A stretch of 64,000 bases of DNA from an uncultured Collinsella sp. (GCA_900542905.1 UQPF01000007.1:1-64000), one strand, 5' to 3'. Positions 36,094 to 45,358 are shown, counted from the stretch's first letter. Numbers and translations are program-made. Notes: generated by a model not told the origin, from the sequence alone.

Positions 36094-37575
36094 TTAGCGA
36101 TGGAAGAAACCGCGGCGCTCAAACTTGGGCTCGCAGCACACGTTGATACCCAGTTTGCGCAGTACTGTCTCGTCCGTCGGCGAGATAATCACGCTAAAGA
36201 AGGCATCGCAACCGCGCAGCTGCTCCAGGCCCGAAAGGACGCGAGCGGCCGTCTCACTCGTGGCCGAGGTGATCGACAGCGCCATAAGCGTCTCGTCGGT
36301 GTGGAGGCGCGGGTTTTTGCTGCCCAGGAAATGCGTCTTGAGCTTGCTGATGGGCTCGATCGCTTCATCGCTAATGACCTCGAGCTCAAGGTCGACGCCC
36401 GAGACATGCTTAAGTGCATTCATGATGAGCGAGCTCGCGGCGCCCAGGCGCGTGGAAGTCTTGCCGGTCACCACGGAGCCATCGGGCATGACCATGGCAC
36501 CCACGGGACCACCCGTCAGCTGCTCCCTGGTGAGGGCCGCCGAGCGCGCCGGTGAGTAGTTCTTATCGATGCCGGCTTTCTTCATAATAATCTTGAGACG
36601 GTCGACTTGCTCATCGCCCACGCCGGTACGGCGCACATTTTCGACCGCGGTAAAGTAGCGGCGGACGATCTCCATCTTGGAAGCGTCGCGGCAGGCATCG
36701 TCATCGGTGATGGCAAAGCCGACCATATTGACGCCCATGTCCGTAGGGCTCTGGTAGGGGCTCTTGCCCAGGATCTTTTCCATCAGGGCACGGACTACCG
36801 GGAAGGCCTCGACGTCGCGGTTGTAGTTGACCGTGGTCTTGTTGTAGGCCTCAAGGTGGAACGAATCGATGATATTGGCGTCGTCGAGGTCAGCCGTGGC
36901 GGCCTCGTAGGCAATATTGACCGGATGCGTCAGAGGAAGATTCCAGACAGGGAAGGTCTCGAACTTGGCATAGCCGGCGGCCGTGCCATGCTTGTGCTCG
37001 TGATAGAGCTGAGACAGGCAGGTGGCAAGCTTGCCCGAGCCAGGACCGGGGGCAGTGACCACGACGAGCGGTCGGGTGGTCTCGACAAACTCGTTCTTGC
37101 CGTAGCCATCGTCGGACACGATCAGATCGACATCGTGCGGATACCCCTCGATGGGATAGTGCAGCTTGGCGGGAATACCGAGCGCGTTCAGGCGGTTGCG
37201 GAACACATCGGCAGCGGGCTGGCCGGCGTACTGGGTGATGACCACAGCCGCGACAGCAAAGCCGTTGCCGCGAAACAGGTCAACCAGGCGCAGCACATCC
37301 TCGTCATAGGTAATGCCAAGGTCACCACGAGCCTTGTTTTTCTCAATGTGGTTCGCGTTGATCGCGATGATAACCTCGACATCGTCGGCGATGCTCTTGA
37401 GCATGCGGAACTTGCTGTCCGGTTCAAAACCCGGCAGCACGCGGCTCGCATGATAGTCATCGAACAGCTTACCGCCAAACTCCAAATAGAGCTTGCCACC
37501 AAACTGTGAGATGCGCTCCTTAATGTGAGCAGCCTGCAGCTCGATATACTTCGCGTTGTCGAAACCCTGGCGCAT
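36094..37575 (-). CDS. DUF1846 family protein
   Basis: A 493-residue cytoplasmic protein of the DUF1846 family, conserved in Firmicutes and actinobacteria. Recognisable parts: the N-terminal FDNAKYIELQAAHIKERI, LEFGGKLFDDYHASRVLPGF, INANHIEKNKARGD, and VTAPGPGSGKLATCLSQLYH, a P-loop-like segment near residue 180. No reaction has been firmly assigned to the family as far as I know. ATG at 37575 follows GGGAG; an upstream ATG adds eight residues. Length is normal. Confidence 0.85.
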   Translation of the reverse strand: MRQGFDNAKYIELQAAHIKERISQFGGKLYLEFGGKLFDDYHASRVLPGFEPDSKFRMLKSIADDVEVIIAINANHIEKNKARGDLGITYDEDVLRLVDLFRGNGFAVAAVVITQYAGQPAADVFRNRLNALGIPAKLHYPIEGYPHDVDLIVSDDGYGKNEFVETTRPLVVVTAPGPGSGKLATCLSQLYHEHKHGTAAGYAKFETFPVWNLPLTHPVNIAYEAATADLDDANIIDSFHLEAYNKTTVNYNRDVEAFPVVRALMEKILGKSPYQSPTDMGVNMVGFAITDDDACRDASKMEIVRRYFTAVENVRRTGVGDEQVDRLKIIMKKAGIDKNYSPARSAALTREQLTGGPVGAMVMPDGSVVTGKTSTRLGAASSLIMNALKHVSGVDLELEVISDEAIEPISKLKTHFLGSKNPRLHTDETLMALSITSATSETAARVLSGLEQLRGCDAFFSVIISPTDETVLRKLGINVCCEPKFERRGFFHR

Positions 37576-37682
37576 ATATGGCTCCCGTCCCGTTTCCATT
37601 TAATGTTCTAGGCGATTATAACGGAGCAGACCCTCCCCAACGCCCAAGCAATCAACTGGCACCAACCAAACACGCCATCGAT

Positions 37683-37751
37683 AAGTTGCGGTGAAATAGT
37701 TCCCGTTTAACCCCTCAAGACGGCCAAACAGGAACTATTCCACCGCAACTT
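37683..37751. repeat. Long hairpin with 21-bp arms
   Basis: Arms 37683-37703 and 37731-37751 pair at 20 of 21 positions; on the plus strand CCCCTTTTT follows. It lies in the 605-base gap between the yfcC stop and the DUF1846 start, with further hairpins at 37899-37998, 38012-38039 and 38095-38115; no gene is seen in this gap. Confidence 0.85.
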
Positions 37752-37898
37752 CCCCTTTTTGGTTCAAACAAACCTGGCCTTTGTATCAATAATGGAAACG
37801 TCGCAGGTTGAGCATAAGCCAGCGAAAGCCCACCAGAGTAGGCAAAGCGCCCTCTGCACCAACAATGGAAAGCGCCGCAGGCAGAGGACGGACAGCGA

Positions 37899-37998
37899 GC
37901 GCCGTCCAGAACGTACAAGTTGGCATGAAAAAGGCAAGGCATAGACCTTTTGGTCATGCCTTGCCTTTTGAATGACAAATTGTCGTTCTGGACGGCGC
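37899..37998. repeat. Inverted repeat enclosing a bidirectional terminator
   Basis: Outer arms GCGCCGTCCAGAACG (37899-37913) and its exact complement (37984-37998) enclose a hairpin at 37929-37969 (AAAAGGCAAGGCAT / ATGCCTTGCCTTTT) with T-runs in both directions. Confidence 0.85.
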
Positions 37999-38011
37999 GT
38001 AGCGTCGACCG

Positions 38012-38039
38012 GTTCCGCGGTTTGGTAAAACCGCGGAAC
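38012..38039. terminator. Hairpin GTTCCGCGGTTT / AAACCGCGGAAC
   Basis: A 12-bp perfect stem with a short loop (GGTA), downstream of the yfcC gene on the minus strand. Confidence 0.6.
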
Positions 38040-38094
38040 AAAAAGTCGCCCCCTCCCGCGCACGGAACGGAAGGGGGCTAAAGGTAGGAGTCTA

Positions 38095-38115
38095 CCGGTG
38101 GGTTTACCCCACCGG
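38095..38115. terminator. Hairpin CCGGTGGG / CCCACCGG after yfcC
   Basis: An 8-bp perfect GC stem, 65 bases after the yfcC stop on the minus strand; no T-run. Confidence 0.45.
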
Positions 38116-38180
38116 ACAGACGATGACCAGGTGATCCTCTACAGGATCGTCAAGGTTTCCGTGGGGTACCCGTTGGGTAC

Positions 38181-39659
38181 TTAGATCAACACGCAGGCGA
38201 CGGTCAGGATGATGGCGCAGACGACAGAGAGCGCGACGATGAGCTTAAGGGCAAACTTGAGCCAGGTCGTCCACTCGATCTTGGCCAGGGCGAGACCGCC
38301 CATGATGGCGCCGGAGGTCGGGGTGAACAGGTTCACGACACCGATGGCGGCGGAGAAGATCATGACCATGACCTCAGGCGAGAAGCCGAGCTTAACAGCC
38401 AACGGTCCCATGATGGGCATGGAGACGGTGGCCATACCGGAGGTCGAGGGGATCAGGAAGGACAGGCCGAAGTAGACCAGGAAGCTCATGGGAGCGAAGA
38501 TCACGCCGGACAGGCCAGCCAGAGCATTGGCGGCAGCGTCGAGGACGAAGACGTCGAGGCCGGTGTTAGCCATGAGGACGGAGATACCACGGGCGAGGGC
38601 GATGACGAGAACAACGGACATCATGTCGGCAGCGCCGGTGATAAAGGTGTTAACGATCTGCTTCTCGGACAGGCCACCGATGATACCGATCAGGACGGCC
38701 ATAAGGAAGAACCAGGTGGAAGCCTCGTCGAAGTACCACTGGCCAATGGGCAGGCCGGTGATCAGGGCAGACCAGCCCTGGACGACGGCGTTACCGTCGG
38801 CGTCGTAGACAGCGCCAGCGTCGAAGAAGTTAGCGACGCCCTCGTTGAGGTCGGCCAGCGGAATGAAGCCGACGATCATGACGACGAAGGTGAAGGCGAA
38901 GGCAATCAGAACACCCTTCTGACGACCGGTGAGCTTGACCTCCTTGTGGACCTCGGAAGCAGCCTTGCCGTGAGCCTCTTCGGCGTCCTTGAGCTCCTGC
39001 ATCGACAGGATGGTGGAACCCTTGTCAGCCTTGACCTTCTTGGCGTAGCTCATCACGAAGAAGATGGACATAGCGGTAGTGACAATCCACAGGACGGCAC
39101 CGAGGCCGATGATGATGGACTGGTTGACCTCAATGCCAACGCCGGTCAGAGCGTCGACGGCAGCGCCGACGGCGAACGGGTTAACCGTGGAGCCCAGGCA
39201 GCCGCAGCCAGCGCCGAGCAGGACGGTAGCGGCACCGACCATGGGGTCGAAGCCAGCAGCCATCATGGTAGCGGCGAGCAGGGCGTAGAAGGGAACGGTC
39301 TCCTCGCACATACCATAGGTGGTACCACCGAGGGAGAAGATGAGCATCAGCACGGGAATGAGCATAATCTCGTTGCCCTTAAGCTTCTGCACCAGAACGG
39401 CGATGCCGTTGTCCAGAGCGCCGGTCTCGGTCATCATGCCGAGGAAGCCGCCCAGGATCATAACGAAGAGGCAGACGGGCAGAGCGTCAGCGAAGCCCTT
39501 AATCGGGGCGGTGCAGAAATCGCTCAGACGGGCGGCAGTAACCGCGCCGCCGGACGTGCCGGAGACGATAACGGTAATCACTGCGACAATTGCCAGCAGA
39601 GCAAGAAGAATGGTGAACGATGAAGGCATACCGCGCTTTTTCTTAGCGGTCTCAGTCAT
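38181..39659 (-). CDS. YfcC-family carrier, probable arginine/ornithine exchanger
   Basis: A 492-residue membrane protein with about twelve segments. SLGGTTYGMCEETVPFYAL, LGAGCGCLGSTVNPFAVG and PSTSGMATVSMPIMGPLA are typical of the YfcC/DUF-type basic amino acid carriers. The position directly after arcA-arcB suggests exchange of arginine for ornithine (the ArcD role, by an unrelated family); that is inferred from context. ATG at 39659 follows GGGGG with good spacing. Codon use is very GC-rich and regular, suggesting high expression. Confidence 0.8.
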   Translation of the reverse strand: MTETAKKKRGMPSSFTILLALLAIVAVITVIVSGTSGGAVTAARLSDFCTAPIKGFADALPVCLFVMILGGFLGMMTETGALDNGIAVLVQKLKGNEIMLIPVLMLIFSLGGTTYGMCEETVPFYALLAATMMAAGFDPMVGAATVLLGAGCGCLGSTVNPFAVGAAVDALTGVGIEVNQSIIIGLGAVLWIVTTAMSIFFVMSYAKKVKADKGSTILSMQELKDAEEAHGKAASEVHKEVKLTGRQKGVLIAFAFTFVVMIVGFIPLADLNEGVANFFDAGAVYDADGNAVVQGWSALITGLPIGQWYFDEASTWFFLMAVLIGIIGGLSEKQIVNTFITGAADMMSVVLVIALARGISVLMANTGLDVFVLDAAANALAGLSGVIFAPMSFLVYFGLSFLIPSTSGMATVSMPIMGPLAVKLGFSPEVMVMIFSAAIGVVNLFTPTSGAIMGGLALAKIEWTTWLKFALKLIVALSVVCAIILTVACVLI

Positions 39660-39753
39660 AGTTCTCATCCCCCCTTCATAAATCATTTACTGATCTCGCC
39701 AGAAGCGGCTCTTCCGTGCCGTGCCTGCCGCTTGATGCGAGATTATTACCAGA

Positions 39754-39791
39754 TAAAACCGCTCGGAGTGCGCAGCAATACACCCCGAGCG
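39754..39791 (-). terminator. Terminator after arcB
   Basis: CGCTCGG-GTG pairs with CAC-CCGAGCG; minus-strand tail GGTTTTATC. It suggests the carrier gene downstream may rely on read-through or its own promoter. Confidence 0.7.
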
Positions 39792-39806
39792 AGATGCTAG
39801 ATGCTC

Positions 39807-40802
39807 TTACTTGAGCGTGGCGTACATGACAGCCTTAATGGTGTGCATGCGGTTCTCGGCCTCGTCGAAGACCTTGGAAGCGGGGCTCTCGAAGACCTCG
39901 TCGGTGACCTCCTGCTCGGTGATGCCGAACTGCTCGCACTTCTCGGCGCCAATGGTGGTGTTGGTGTCGTGGAAGCTGGGCAGGCAGTGCAGGAAGATAG
40001 CACCCGGGTTGGCCATAGCCATGACCTCGGAGGTGACACGATACGGGGTGAGCTGAGCGATGCGCTCGGCCCAGACCTCGTCGGGCTCGCCCATGGAGAC
40101 CCACACGTCGGTGTAGATAACGTCGGCACCGGTGACGCCGTCCTTGACGTCGGTGGTCAGCTTGATGGTGCAGCCGTTAGCCTCGGCGATGGGCTTGCAG
40201 GCCTCGATGACGTCGTCAGCGGGCATGCACTCCTCGGGGCCGCAGGCCACGAAGTTCATGCCGAGCTTGGAGCAGACGACCATGAGGGAGCGAGCGACAT
40301 TGTTCTTGCAGTCGCCCATGAAGACGAGGGTCTTGCCCTTGATGTCGTAGTTGAAGTTCTCCTGGACGGTCAGGATGTCGGCGAGCATCTGGGTGGGGTG
40401 CCACTCGGTGGTCAGGCCGTTCCACACGGGCACGCCAGACTTAGCAGCGAGCTCCTCGACGTCGTCCTGGGCAAAGCCACGGAACTCGATGCCGTCATAC
40501 ATGCGGCCGAGAACGCGGGCGGTGTCCTCGATGGACTCCTTCTTGCCCATCTGCGACGAACCCGGATCGAGGTAGGTGACGCCCATGCCCAGATCCATGC
40601 CGCCGACCTCGAAGGCGCAGCGGGTACGAGTGGAGGTCTTCTGGAAGAGCAGAACGATATTCTTGCCCTCGAGATAGCGATGCGGAACGCCAGCGCGCTT
40701 CATATCCTTGAAGTTCTTGGAGAGCTTGAGCAGGTACTCGATCTCCTCGGTGGTGAGGTCGAGAAGCTTGAGGAAGCTACGGCCGGAGAGGTTAACACCC
40801 AT
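39807..40802 (-). CDS. arcB: Catabolic ornithine carbamoyltransferase ArcB
   Basis: A 331-residue enzyme that splits citrulline with phosphate into ornithine and carbamoyl phosphate in the arginine deiminase pathway. The carbamoyl phosphate site STRTRCAFE is near residue 56, the ornithine motifs DVWVSMGE and FLHCLPSFHD follow. The catabolic role is inferred from the place next to arcA. Ribosome site AAAGGA. No arcC (carbamate kinase) is in the window. Confidence 0.95.
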   Translation of the reverse strand: MGVNLSGRSFLKLLDLTTEEIEYLLKLSKNFKDMKRAGVPHRYLEGKNIVLLFQKTSTRTRCAFEVGGMDLGMGVTYLDPGSSQMGKKESIEDTARVLGRMYDGIEFRGFAQDDVEELAAKSGVPVWNGLTTEWHPTQMLADILTVQENFNYDIKGKTLVFMGDCKNNVARSLMVVCSKLGMNFVACGPEECMPADDVIEACKPIAEANGCTIKLTTDVKDGVTGADVIYTDVWVSMGEPDEVWAERIAQLTPYRVTSEVMAMANPGAIFLHCLPSFHDTNTTIGAEKCEQFGITEQEVTDEVFESPASKVFDEAENRMHTIKAVMYATLK

Positions 40803-40866
40803 GGTTCGATTCCTTTCGAAGAAATGAATTACGTAAGTATCAGTGTTGCCCGTTTAACGGGCGAAG

Positions 40867-40895
40867 CCGGTGCGGTTGTAGGGGGACCGCACCGG
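40867..40895 (-). terminator. Hairpin between arcA copy 1 and arcB
   Basis: CCGGTGCGGT pairs with ACCGCACCGG; a second small hairpin CCCGTTTAACGGG lies at 40849-40861. Without a T-run it may only weaken or process the arcA-arcB transcript. Confidence 0.5.
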
Positions 40896-40907
40896 AAACG
40901 GAAAGAC

Positions 40908-42149
40908 TTAGAGGTCCTCGCGCCAGAAGGGCATGCTCATGCAGCGCGGGCCGCCGCGGCCGCGGGAGAGCTCGGCGGAGGGCACGACGAGAAGGTCCAG
41001 GCCCTCCTTGTACAGCACGTCGTTGGTGACGGTGTTGCGGGCGTAGACGCAGATCTTGCCGGGCTCGACGCACAGGGTGTTGGAGCCGTCGTTCCACTGC
41101 TCGCGGGAGGCCGCGATCGGGTCGCCGCCGCCGCAGGGGATCAGCTTGACCTGGTCGACGCCGGTGGCGTCCTCCAGGACGTGCTCGAGGGTGTCCTCGA
41201 TCAGGCGGATGTTCACGTCGCCCGGGTTCTTGCCGGCGGTCAGCTCGTAGACGCGCAGGGTGCCCATGATGGCGGGGTGGATCGTGAACTTATCGACGTC
41301 GATCTGGGTGAAGACCGTGTCGAGGTGCATGAAGGCGCGCGAGACCGGGATGTCGAAGGCCAGGATGCGCTCGACCTTGGAGTCGGAGTTCCAGAAGATG
41401 TTCTGGGCCATGACGTCGATCGCGGCGGCCTGGGTGCGCTGGGAGATGCCGACGGCGAGGGTCTTCTCGTTGATGTTCAGCACGTCGCCGCCCTCGGTGT
41501 GGAACTGGCAGTCGCGGCGGAAGTACAGCGAGACGTCCTTGTAGTCGGGGTGGTACTTGAAGACGTACTTGCCGTACAGGGTCTCGCGGTTGCGGGTGAC
41601 CGAGTACATGCGGTTGAGGTTGACGCCCTCGCCGACGACCGCGAACGGGTCGCGGGTGAAGTAGAGGTTGGGCATCGGGTCGATGATCAGGTCGGACTCG
41701 GACTCGGAGTTGACCAGGGAGTCGAGGGTCGTGGAGGCCGTGAGGGGCATGTCGATCTCGGACTTGGTCATGCCGGCCATGGTCTTCTTGACGAACTCGA
41801 GGTTGTCCTCGATGGAGTCCAGCTTCTCGCGGACGATCTGCGGCATGTGCTGGCCGCGGATGCCGGCCTCGGCGATGTACTGGTCGGTGAACTCGGCGCG
41901 GGCGCCGGGGGCCTGGTCGAACACCTCGGCGACGAGGTTCTCGAGATAGAGGACCTCCACGCCCTGGTCCCTCAGGATCTGGGCGAAGGTGTCGTGCTCC
42001 TGCTGCGCGACCTCCAGGAACGGGACGTCGTCGAACAGGAGTCGCTCGAGCTCGTCGGGCGGCAGGTTGAGGAGCTCGTCGCCGGGACGGTGCAGGCAGA
42101 CCTTCCTGAGCTTGCCGATCTCGGAAGGCACGTGCAGACCTTTCGTCAT
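40908..42149 (-). CDS. arcA: Arginine deiminase ArcA, copy 1
   Basis: A 413-residue enzyme hydrolysing arginine to citrulline and ammonia. FTRDPFAVVG (Asp), EGGDVL (substrate Glu/Asp), HLDTVFTQID (His) and the C-terminal RGRGGPRCMSMPF (nucleophile Cys) are present. The protein is identical to copy 2 at 43997-45238, and the DNA also appears identical from just before the stop to 23 bases upstream of the start. This copy ends in TAA, the other in TAG. Ribosome site AGGAGG. It is followed by arcB. Confidence 0.97.
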   Translation of the reverse strand: MTKGLHVPSEIGKLRKVCLHRPGDELLNLPPDELERLLFDDVPFLEVAQQEHDTFAQILRDQGVEVLYLENLVAEVFDQAPGARAEFTDQYIAEAGIRGQHMPQIVREKLDSIEDNLEFVKKTMAGMTKSEIDMPLTASTTLDSLVNSESESDLIIDPMPNLYFTRDPFAVVGEGVNLNRMYSVTRNRETLYGKYVFKYHPDYKDVSLYFRRDCQFHTEGGDVLNINEKTLAVGISQRTQAAAIDVMAQNIFWNSDSKVERILAFDIPVSRAFMHLDTVFTQIDVDKFTIHPAIMGTLRVYELTAGKNPGDVNIRLIEDTLEHVLEDATGVDQVKLIPCGGGDPIAASREQWNDGSNTLCVEPGKICVYARNTVTNDVLYKEGLDLLVVPSAELSRGRGGPRCMSMPFWREDL

Positions 42150-42270
42150 GGCCTCCTACCTTTCTTTCGGGCCCTTGTCAGGGCCGATTCGTTAGCGCCC
42201 CTCCGTGTGAGGCGTTATTGCTGACGACATATTTATATCCAAAATCAGCTCATACTTCCACCTTGCCCCC

Positions 42271-42298
42271 GAACGGTTTTTTATAGGGGGTGAACGGC
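42271..42298 (-). promoter_or_regulatory. arcA copy 1 upstream element: two GAACGG half-sites
   Basis: GAACGG occurs at 42271 and 42292, 21 bases apart, with CTTGCCCCC before the first. The same pair and spacing occurs upstream of copy 2 (45359, 45380). A conserved TTGGATATAA lies between these sites and the gene as a possible -10 region. Confidence 0.55.
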
Positions 42299-42512
42299 AT
42301 ACACATATACTTCACGCATGGCACACTTCATCTTAATAAAGCGTATTTACGTGCTTAAACGCGTTTTCAATCCTAAAATCAAATGGAACTAAACTTTGCT
42401 AAACCACCCTCATATTGCATATTTCCAATAAAGCTATGAATAGAATTAGCGGTTCATACCGTGTCTCAACCATTTTCATTTTTATTCAGAAAAAAGTTTG
42501 TCCTATTCATTT

Positions 42513-42556
42513 CTGGTAAATAAATTACCGTTTACCAGACGCTTGATACCGTTCAC
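42513..42556. promoter_or_regulatory. Inverted repeat CTGGTAAA-N10-TTTACCAG and ACCGTTCAC site
   Basis: A perfect 8-bp inverted repeat (42513-42520, 42531-42538) with ACCGTTTAC inside it, followed by ACCGTTCAC at 42548. The same motif occurs at 45692. The 573-base gap between arcA copy 1 and the aminotransferase holds these sites and the terminator at 42635, but no gene. Confidence 0.45.
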
Positions 42557-42634
42557 CGGAAACTCAGTATAAGGCCCAGCGGATACCGACTCGCTTTACG
42601 GCTCCATTTGTAACAACTTGACTTCTCGGTATAG

Positions 42635-42674
42635 AAAAACGGACCCGCTTCACTAGGGAAACGGGTCCGTTTTC
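42635..42674 (-). terminator. Intrinsic terminator after the aminotransferase
   Basis: AAAACGGACCCG pairs with CGGGTCCGTTTT; minus-strand tail TTTTTCTATACC. Confidence 0.9.
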
Positions 42675-42722
42675 GATTATCTTCGGCTAATTTGGATAAG
42701 GCCCTCGAAGATCATCGGAATC

Positions 42723-43847
42723 CTAGCGATCGAACTCCGCCAGTGCCTCGCCCAAAAGCCTCAGGCCCTCGCGCAGAACGTCCTCGCTCGCGCAGTAGCC
42801 CAGGCGTGCGCCGCAGGGAAGCTCAAAGCGGCTGCCGGGTACCAGCAGCACTCCCCTCTCGGACAGCAGGCGCTTGCAGAACTCCTCGTCGTCCTCGGGA
42901 ATATCAAGCTGGATAAACGAGGTGGACACGCCCTGCGGCGCCGTCCAGGAAACGCGGTGCTGCGTATCGATCCAAGCCTGCGCGATATCGCGGTTGCCAA
43001 ACACGATCTTGCGATTGCGCTCAAGGATCTTGTCCTTGTGCTCAAGCACATAGGTCGCCAGGGCATCGTTGAACACGCCGCCGCAGATCATGGTGTAATC
43101 GCGATAGGTGCGGATGCGGCTGGATATCTCTTCGTCTGCCACGACCCAGCCCACGCGGGCCGCAGGCGTCGAATAGGTCTTGGACACCGAGTTGGTGACA
43201 ATGGCATTCTCGCACACGTCAGCCATCGACATAAAGGCCTCGGTGTTCTCAAGCGGCAGATACACCTCGTCGCACAGCACGTAGGCGCCCACCGAACGGG
43301 CGATCTCGGCAATCTGGCCGAGCATATCGGCATCGAGCACCGTACCGATGGGGTTCGATGCGTTGTTGATGCAGATGAGTCTGGTGTTGGGGCGCACCAA
43401 GCGCTTGAGTTCCTCGATATCGGGCTTCCAGCCGAGTTCCTCGCGAAGCTCCCAATACTCGACCTCGGCGCCCAGCGTGCGCGGAATCTCGTAGAGCGGC
43501 GCGTAGGTGGGCCACTCGGCGATAACATGGTCGCCGGGCTCGACCACAGCCATGATGGCGTTGAGGTTAGCGCCCGTGCAGCCATTGGTCTGCAGAATGT
43601 GATCGGGATTGACCTCCCGACGATACAGCTTGGCAACCTCGGCCTTAAACTCCGGCGAGCCCTCGATCCAGCCGTAGTTCATCTTCTCGCGATCCAGGCG
43701 CTCGTAGAACGTGGCGCCGTCCTGTTCATCAAGCGCGCGCAGCTCGCCCATGGTGAGCGACGAGATCGTCGACTGGGCGATGTCCCACGTGGCGCTCTTC
43801 TCCCAAACGTTGAGCCATTCCTCAACGCCAATCGTCTTGATGTCCAT
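42723..43847 (-). CDS. Class I/II PLP-dependent aminotransferase
   Basis: A 374-residue fold type I enzyme. NGCTGANLNAIMAVVEPGDHVI fits the cofactor ring region, INNASNPIGTVLD the Asn-Pro motif, CDEVYLPL the pyridine-binding Asp, and SVSKTYSTPAARVGW carries the Schiff-base Lys. ATG at 43847 follows AAGGAG. The substrate is not predictable; the place between two arcA copies suggests work on an amino acid linked to arginine breakdown, for example removing the amino group of ornithine, alanine or aspartate. That is speculation from context. Confidence 0.85.
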   Translation of the reverse strand: MDIKTIGVEEWLNVWEKSATWDIAQSTISSLTMGELRALDEQDGATFYERLDREKMNYGWIEGSPEFKAEVAKLYRREVNPDHILQTNGCTGANLNAIMAVVEPGDHVIAEWPTYAPLYEIPRTLGAEVEYWELREELGWKPDIEELKRLVRPNTRLICINNASNPIGTVLDADMLGQIAEIARSVGAYVLCDEVYLPLENTEAFMSMADVCENAIVTNSVSKTYSTPAARVGWVVADEEISSRIRTYRDYTMICGGVFNDALATYVLEHKDKILERNRKIVFGNRDIAQAWIDTQHRVSWTAPQGVSTSFIQLDIPEDDEEFCKRLLSERGVLLVPGSRFELPCGARLGYCASEDVLREGLRLLGEALAEFDR

Positions 43848-43902
43848 GGCCAAGCTCCTTACAAAAGCAGTCATCCAATCGTGTTGACGTTCCTCATACA
43901 AG

Positions 43903-43936
43903 ATTGGGGCGGTGCGAAAACCCGCACCGCCCCAAT
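43903..43936 (-). terminator. Hairpin after arcA copy 2
   Basis: ATTGGGGCGGTGCG pairs perfectly with CGCACCGCCCCAAT over 14 bp, in the 149-base gap between arcA copy 2 and the aminotransferase. Confidence 0.75.
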
Positions 43937-43996
43937 GGGAGACATCTAATGGCAGCTAGATGTATGTATTATGACCTGTACGGGTCCTAGAAGACC

Positions 43997-45238
43997 CTAG
44001 AGGTCCTCGCGCCAGAAGGGCATGCTCATGCAGCGCGGGCCGCCGCGGCCGCGGGAGAGCTCGGCGGAGGGCACGACGAGAAGGTCCAGGCCCTCCTTGT
44101 ACAGCACGTCGTTGGTGACGGTGTTGCGGGCGTAGACGCAGATCTTGCCGGGCTCGACGCACAGGGTGTTGGAGCCGTCGTTCCACTGCTCGCGGGAGGC
44201 CGCGATCGGGTCGCCGCCGCCGCAGGGGATCAGCTTGACCTGGTCGACGCCGGTGGCGTCCTCCAGGACGTGCTCGAGGGTGTCCTCGATCAGGCGGATG
44301 TTCACGTCGCCCGGGTTCTTGCCGGCGGTCAGCTCGTAGACGCGCAGGGTGCCCATGATGGCGGGGTGGATCGTGAACTTATCGACGTCGATCTGGGTGA
44401 AGACCGTGTCGAGGTGCATGAAGGCGCGCGAGACCGGGATGTCGAAGGCCAGGATGCGCTCGACCTTGGAGTCGGAGTTCCAGAAGATGTTCTGGGCCAT
44501 GACGTCGATCGCGGCGGCCTGGGTGCGCTGGGAGATGCCGACGGCGAGGGTCTTCTCGTTGATGTTCAGCACGTCGCCGCCCTCGGTGTGGAACTGGCAG
44601 TCGCGGCGGAAGTACAGCGAGACGTCCTTGTAGTCGGGGTGGTACTTGAAGACGTACTTGCCGTACAGGGTCTCGCGGTTGCGGGTGACCGAGTACATGC
44701 GGTTGAGGTTGACGCCCTCGCCGACGACCGCGAACGGGTCGCGGGTGAAGTAGAGGTTGGGCATCGGGTCGATGATCAGGTCGGACTCGGACTCGGAGTT
44801 GACCAGGGAGTCGAGGGTCGTGGAGGCCGTGAGGGGCATGTCGATCTCGGACTTGGTCATGCCGGCCATGGTCTTCTTGACGAACTCGAGGTTGTCCTCG
44901 ATGGAGTCCAGCTTCTCGCGGACGATCTGCGGCATGTGCTGGCCGCGGATGCCGGCCTCGGCGATGTACTGGTCGGTGAACTCGGCGCGGGCGCCGGGGG
45001 CCTGGTCGAACACCTCGGCGACGAGGTTCTCGAGATAGAGGACCTCCACGCCCTGGTCCCTCAGGATCTGGGCGAAGGTGTCGTGCTCCTGCTGCGCGAC
45101 CTCCAGGAACGGGACGTCGTCGAACAGGAGTCGCTCGAGCTCGTCGGGCGGCAGGTTGAGGAGCTCGTCGCCGGGACGGTGCAGGCAGACCTTCCTGAGC
45201 TTGCCGATCTCGGAAGGCACGTGCAGACCTTTCGTCAT
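43997..45238 (-). CDS. arcA: Arginine deiminase ArcA, copy 2
   Basis: The 413-residue protein is identical to copy 1, and the shadow frames on both strands also match, so the DNA is most likely identical over about 1264 bases. Flanks differ: the downstream sequence changes right at the stop codon (TAG here) and the upstream sequence 23 bases before the ATG. The promoter region is related but diverged. This copy has its own terminator, whereas copy 1 leads into arcB, so the two can be expressed separately. Confidence 0.97.
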   Translation of the reverse strand: MTKGLHVPSEIGKLRKVCLHRPGDELLNLPPDELERLLFDDVPFLEVAQQEHDTFAQILRDQGVEVLYLENLVAEVFDQAPGARAEFTDQYIAEAGIRGQHMPQIVREKLDSIEDNLEFVKKTMAGMTKSEIDMPLTASTTLDSLVNSESESDLIIDPMPNLYFTRDPFAVVGEGVNLNRMYSVTRNRETLYGKYVFKYHPDYKDVSLYFRRDCQFHTEGGDVLNINEKTLAVGISQRTQAAAIDVMAQNIFWNSDSKVERILAFDIPVSRAFMHLDTVFTQIDVDKFTIHPAIMGTLRVYELTAGKNPGDVNIRLIEDTLEHVLEDATGVDQVKLIPCGGGDPIAASREQWNDGSNTLCVEPGKICVYARNTVTNDVLYKEGLDLLVVPSAELSRGRGGPRCMSMPFWREDL

Positions 45239-45358
45239 GGCCTCCTACCTTTCTTTCGGGCCTTTCGGCCGAATCTCTCAGCGCCCTTCCATAGCGGACG
45301 CTGCTTGCTGACAGTTCTAGTTATATCCAAATTCCACCCGCAATTCCACCTCGCCCCC

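Noticed and set aside
39801..42224. An 807-residue open frame on the plus strand
   Set aside because: It runs antisense to arcB and arcA; its Val/Leu/Gly/Asp-rich content is the usual shadow of GC-rich genes, and the arc proteins have all catalytic motifs.
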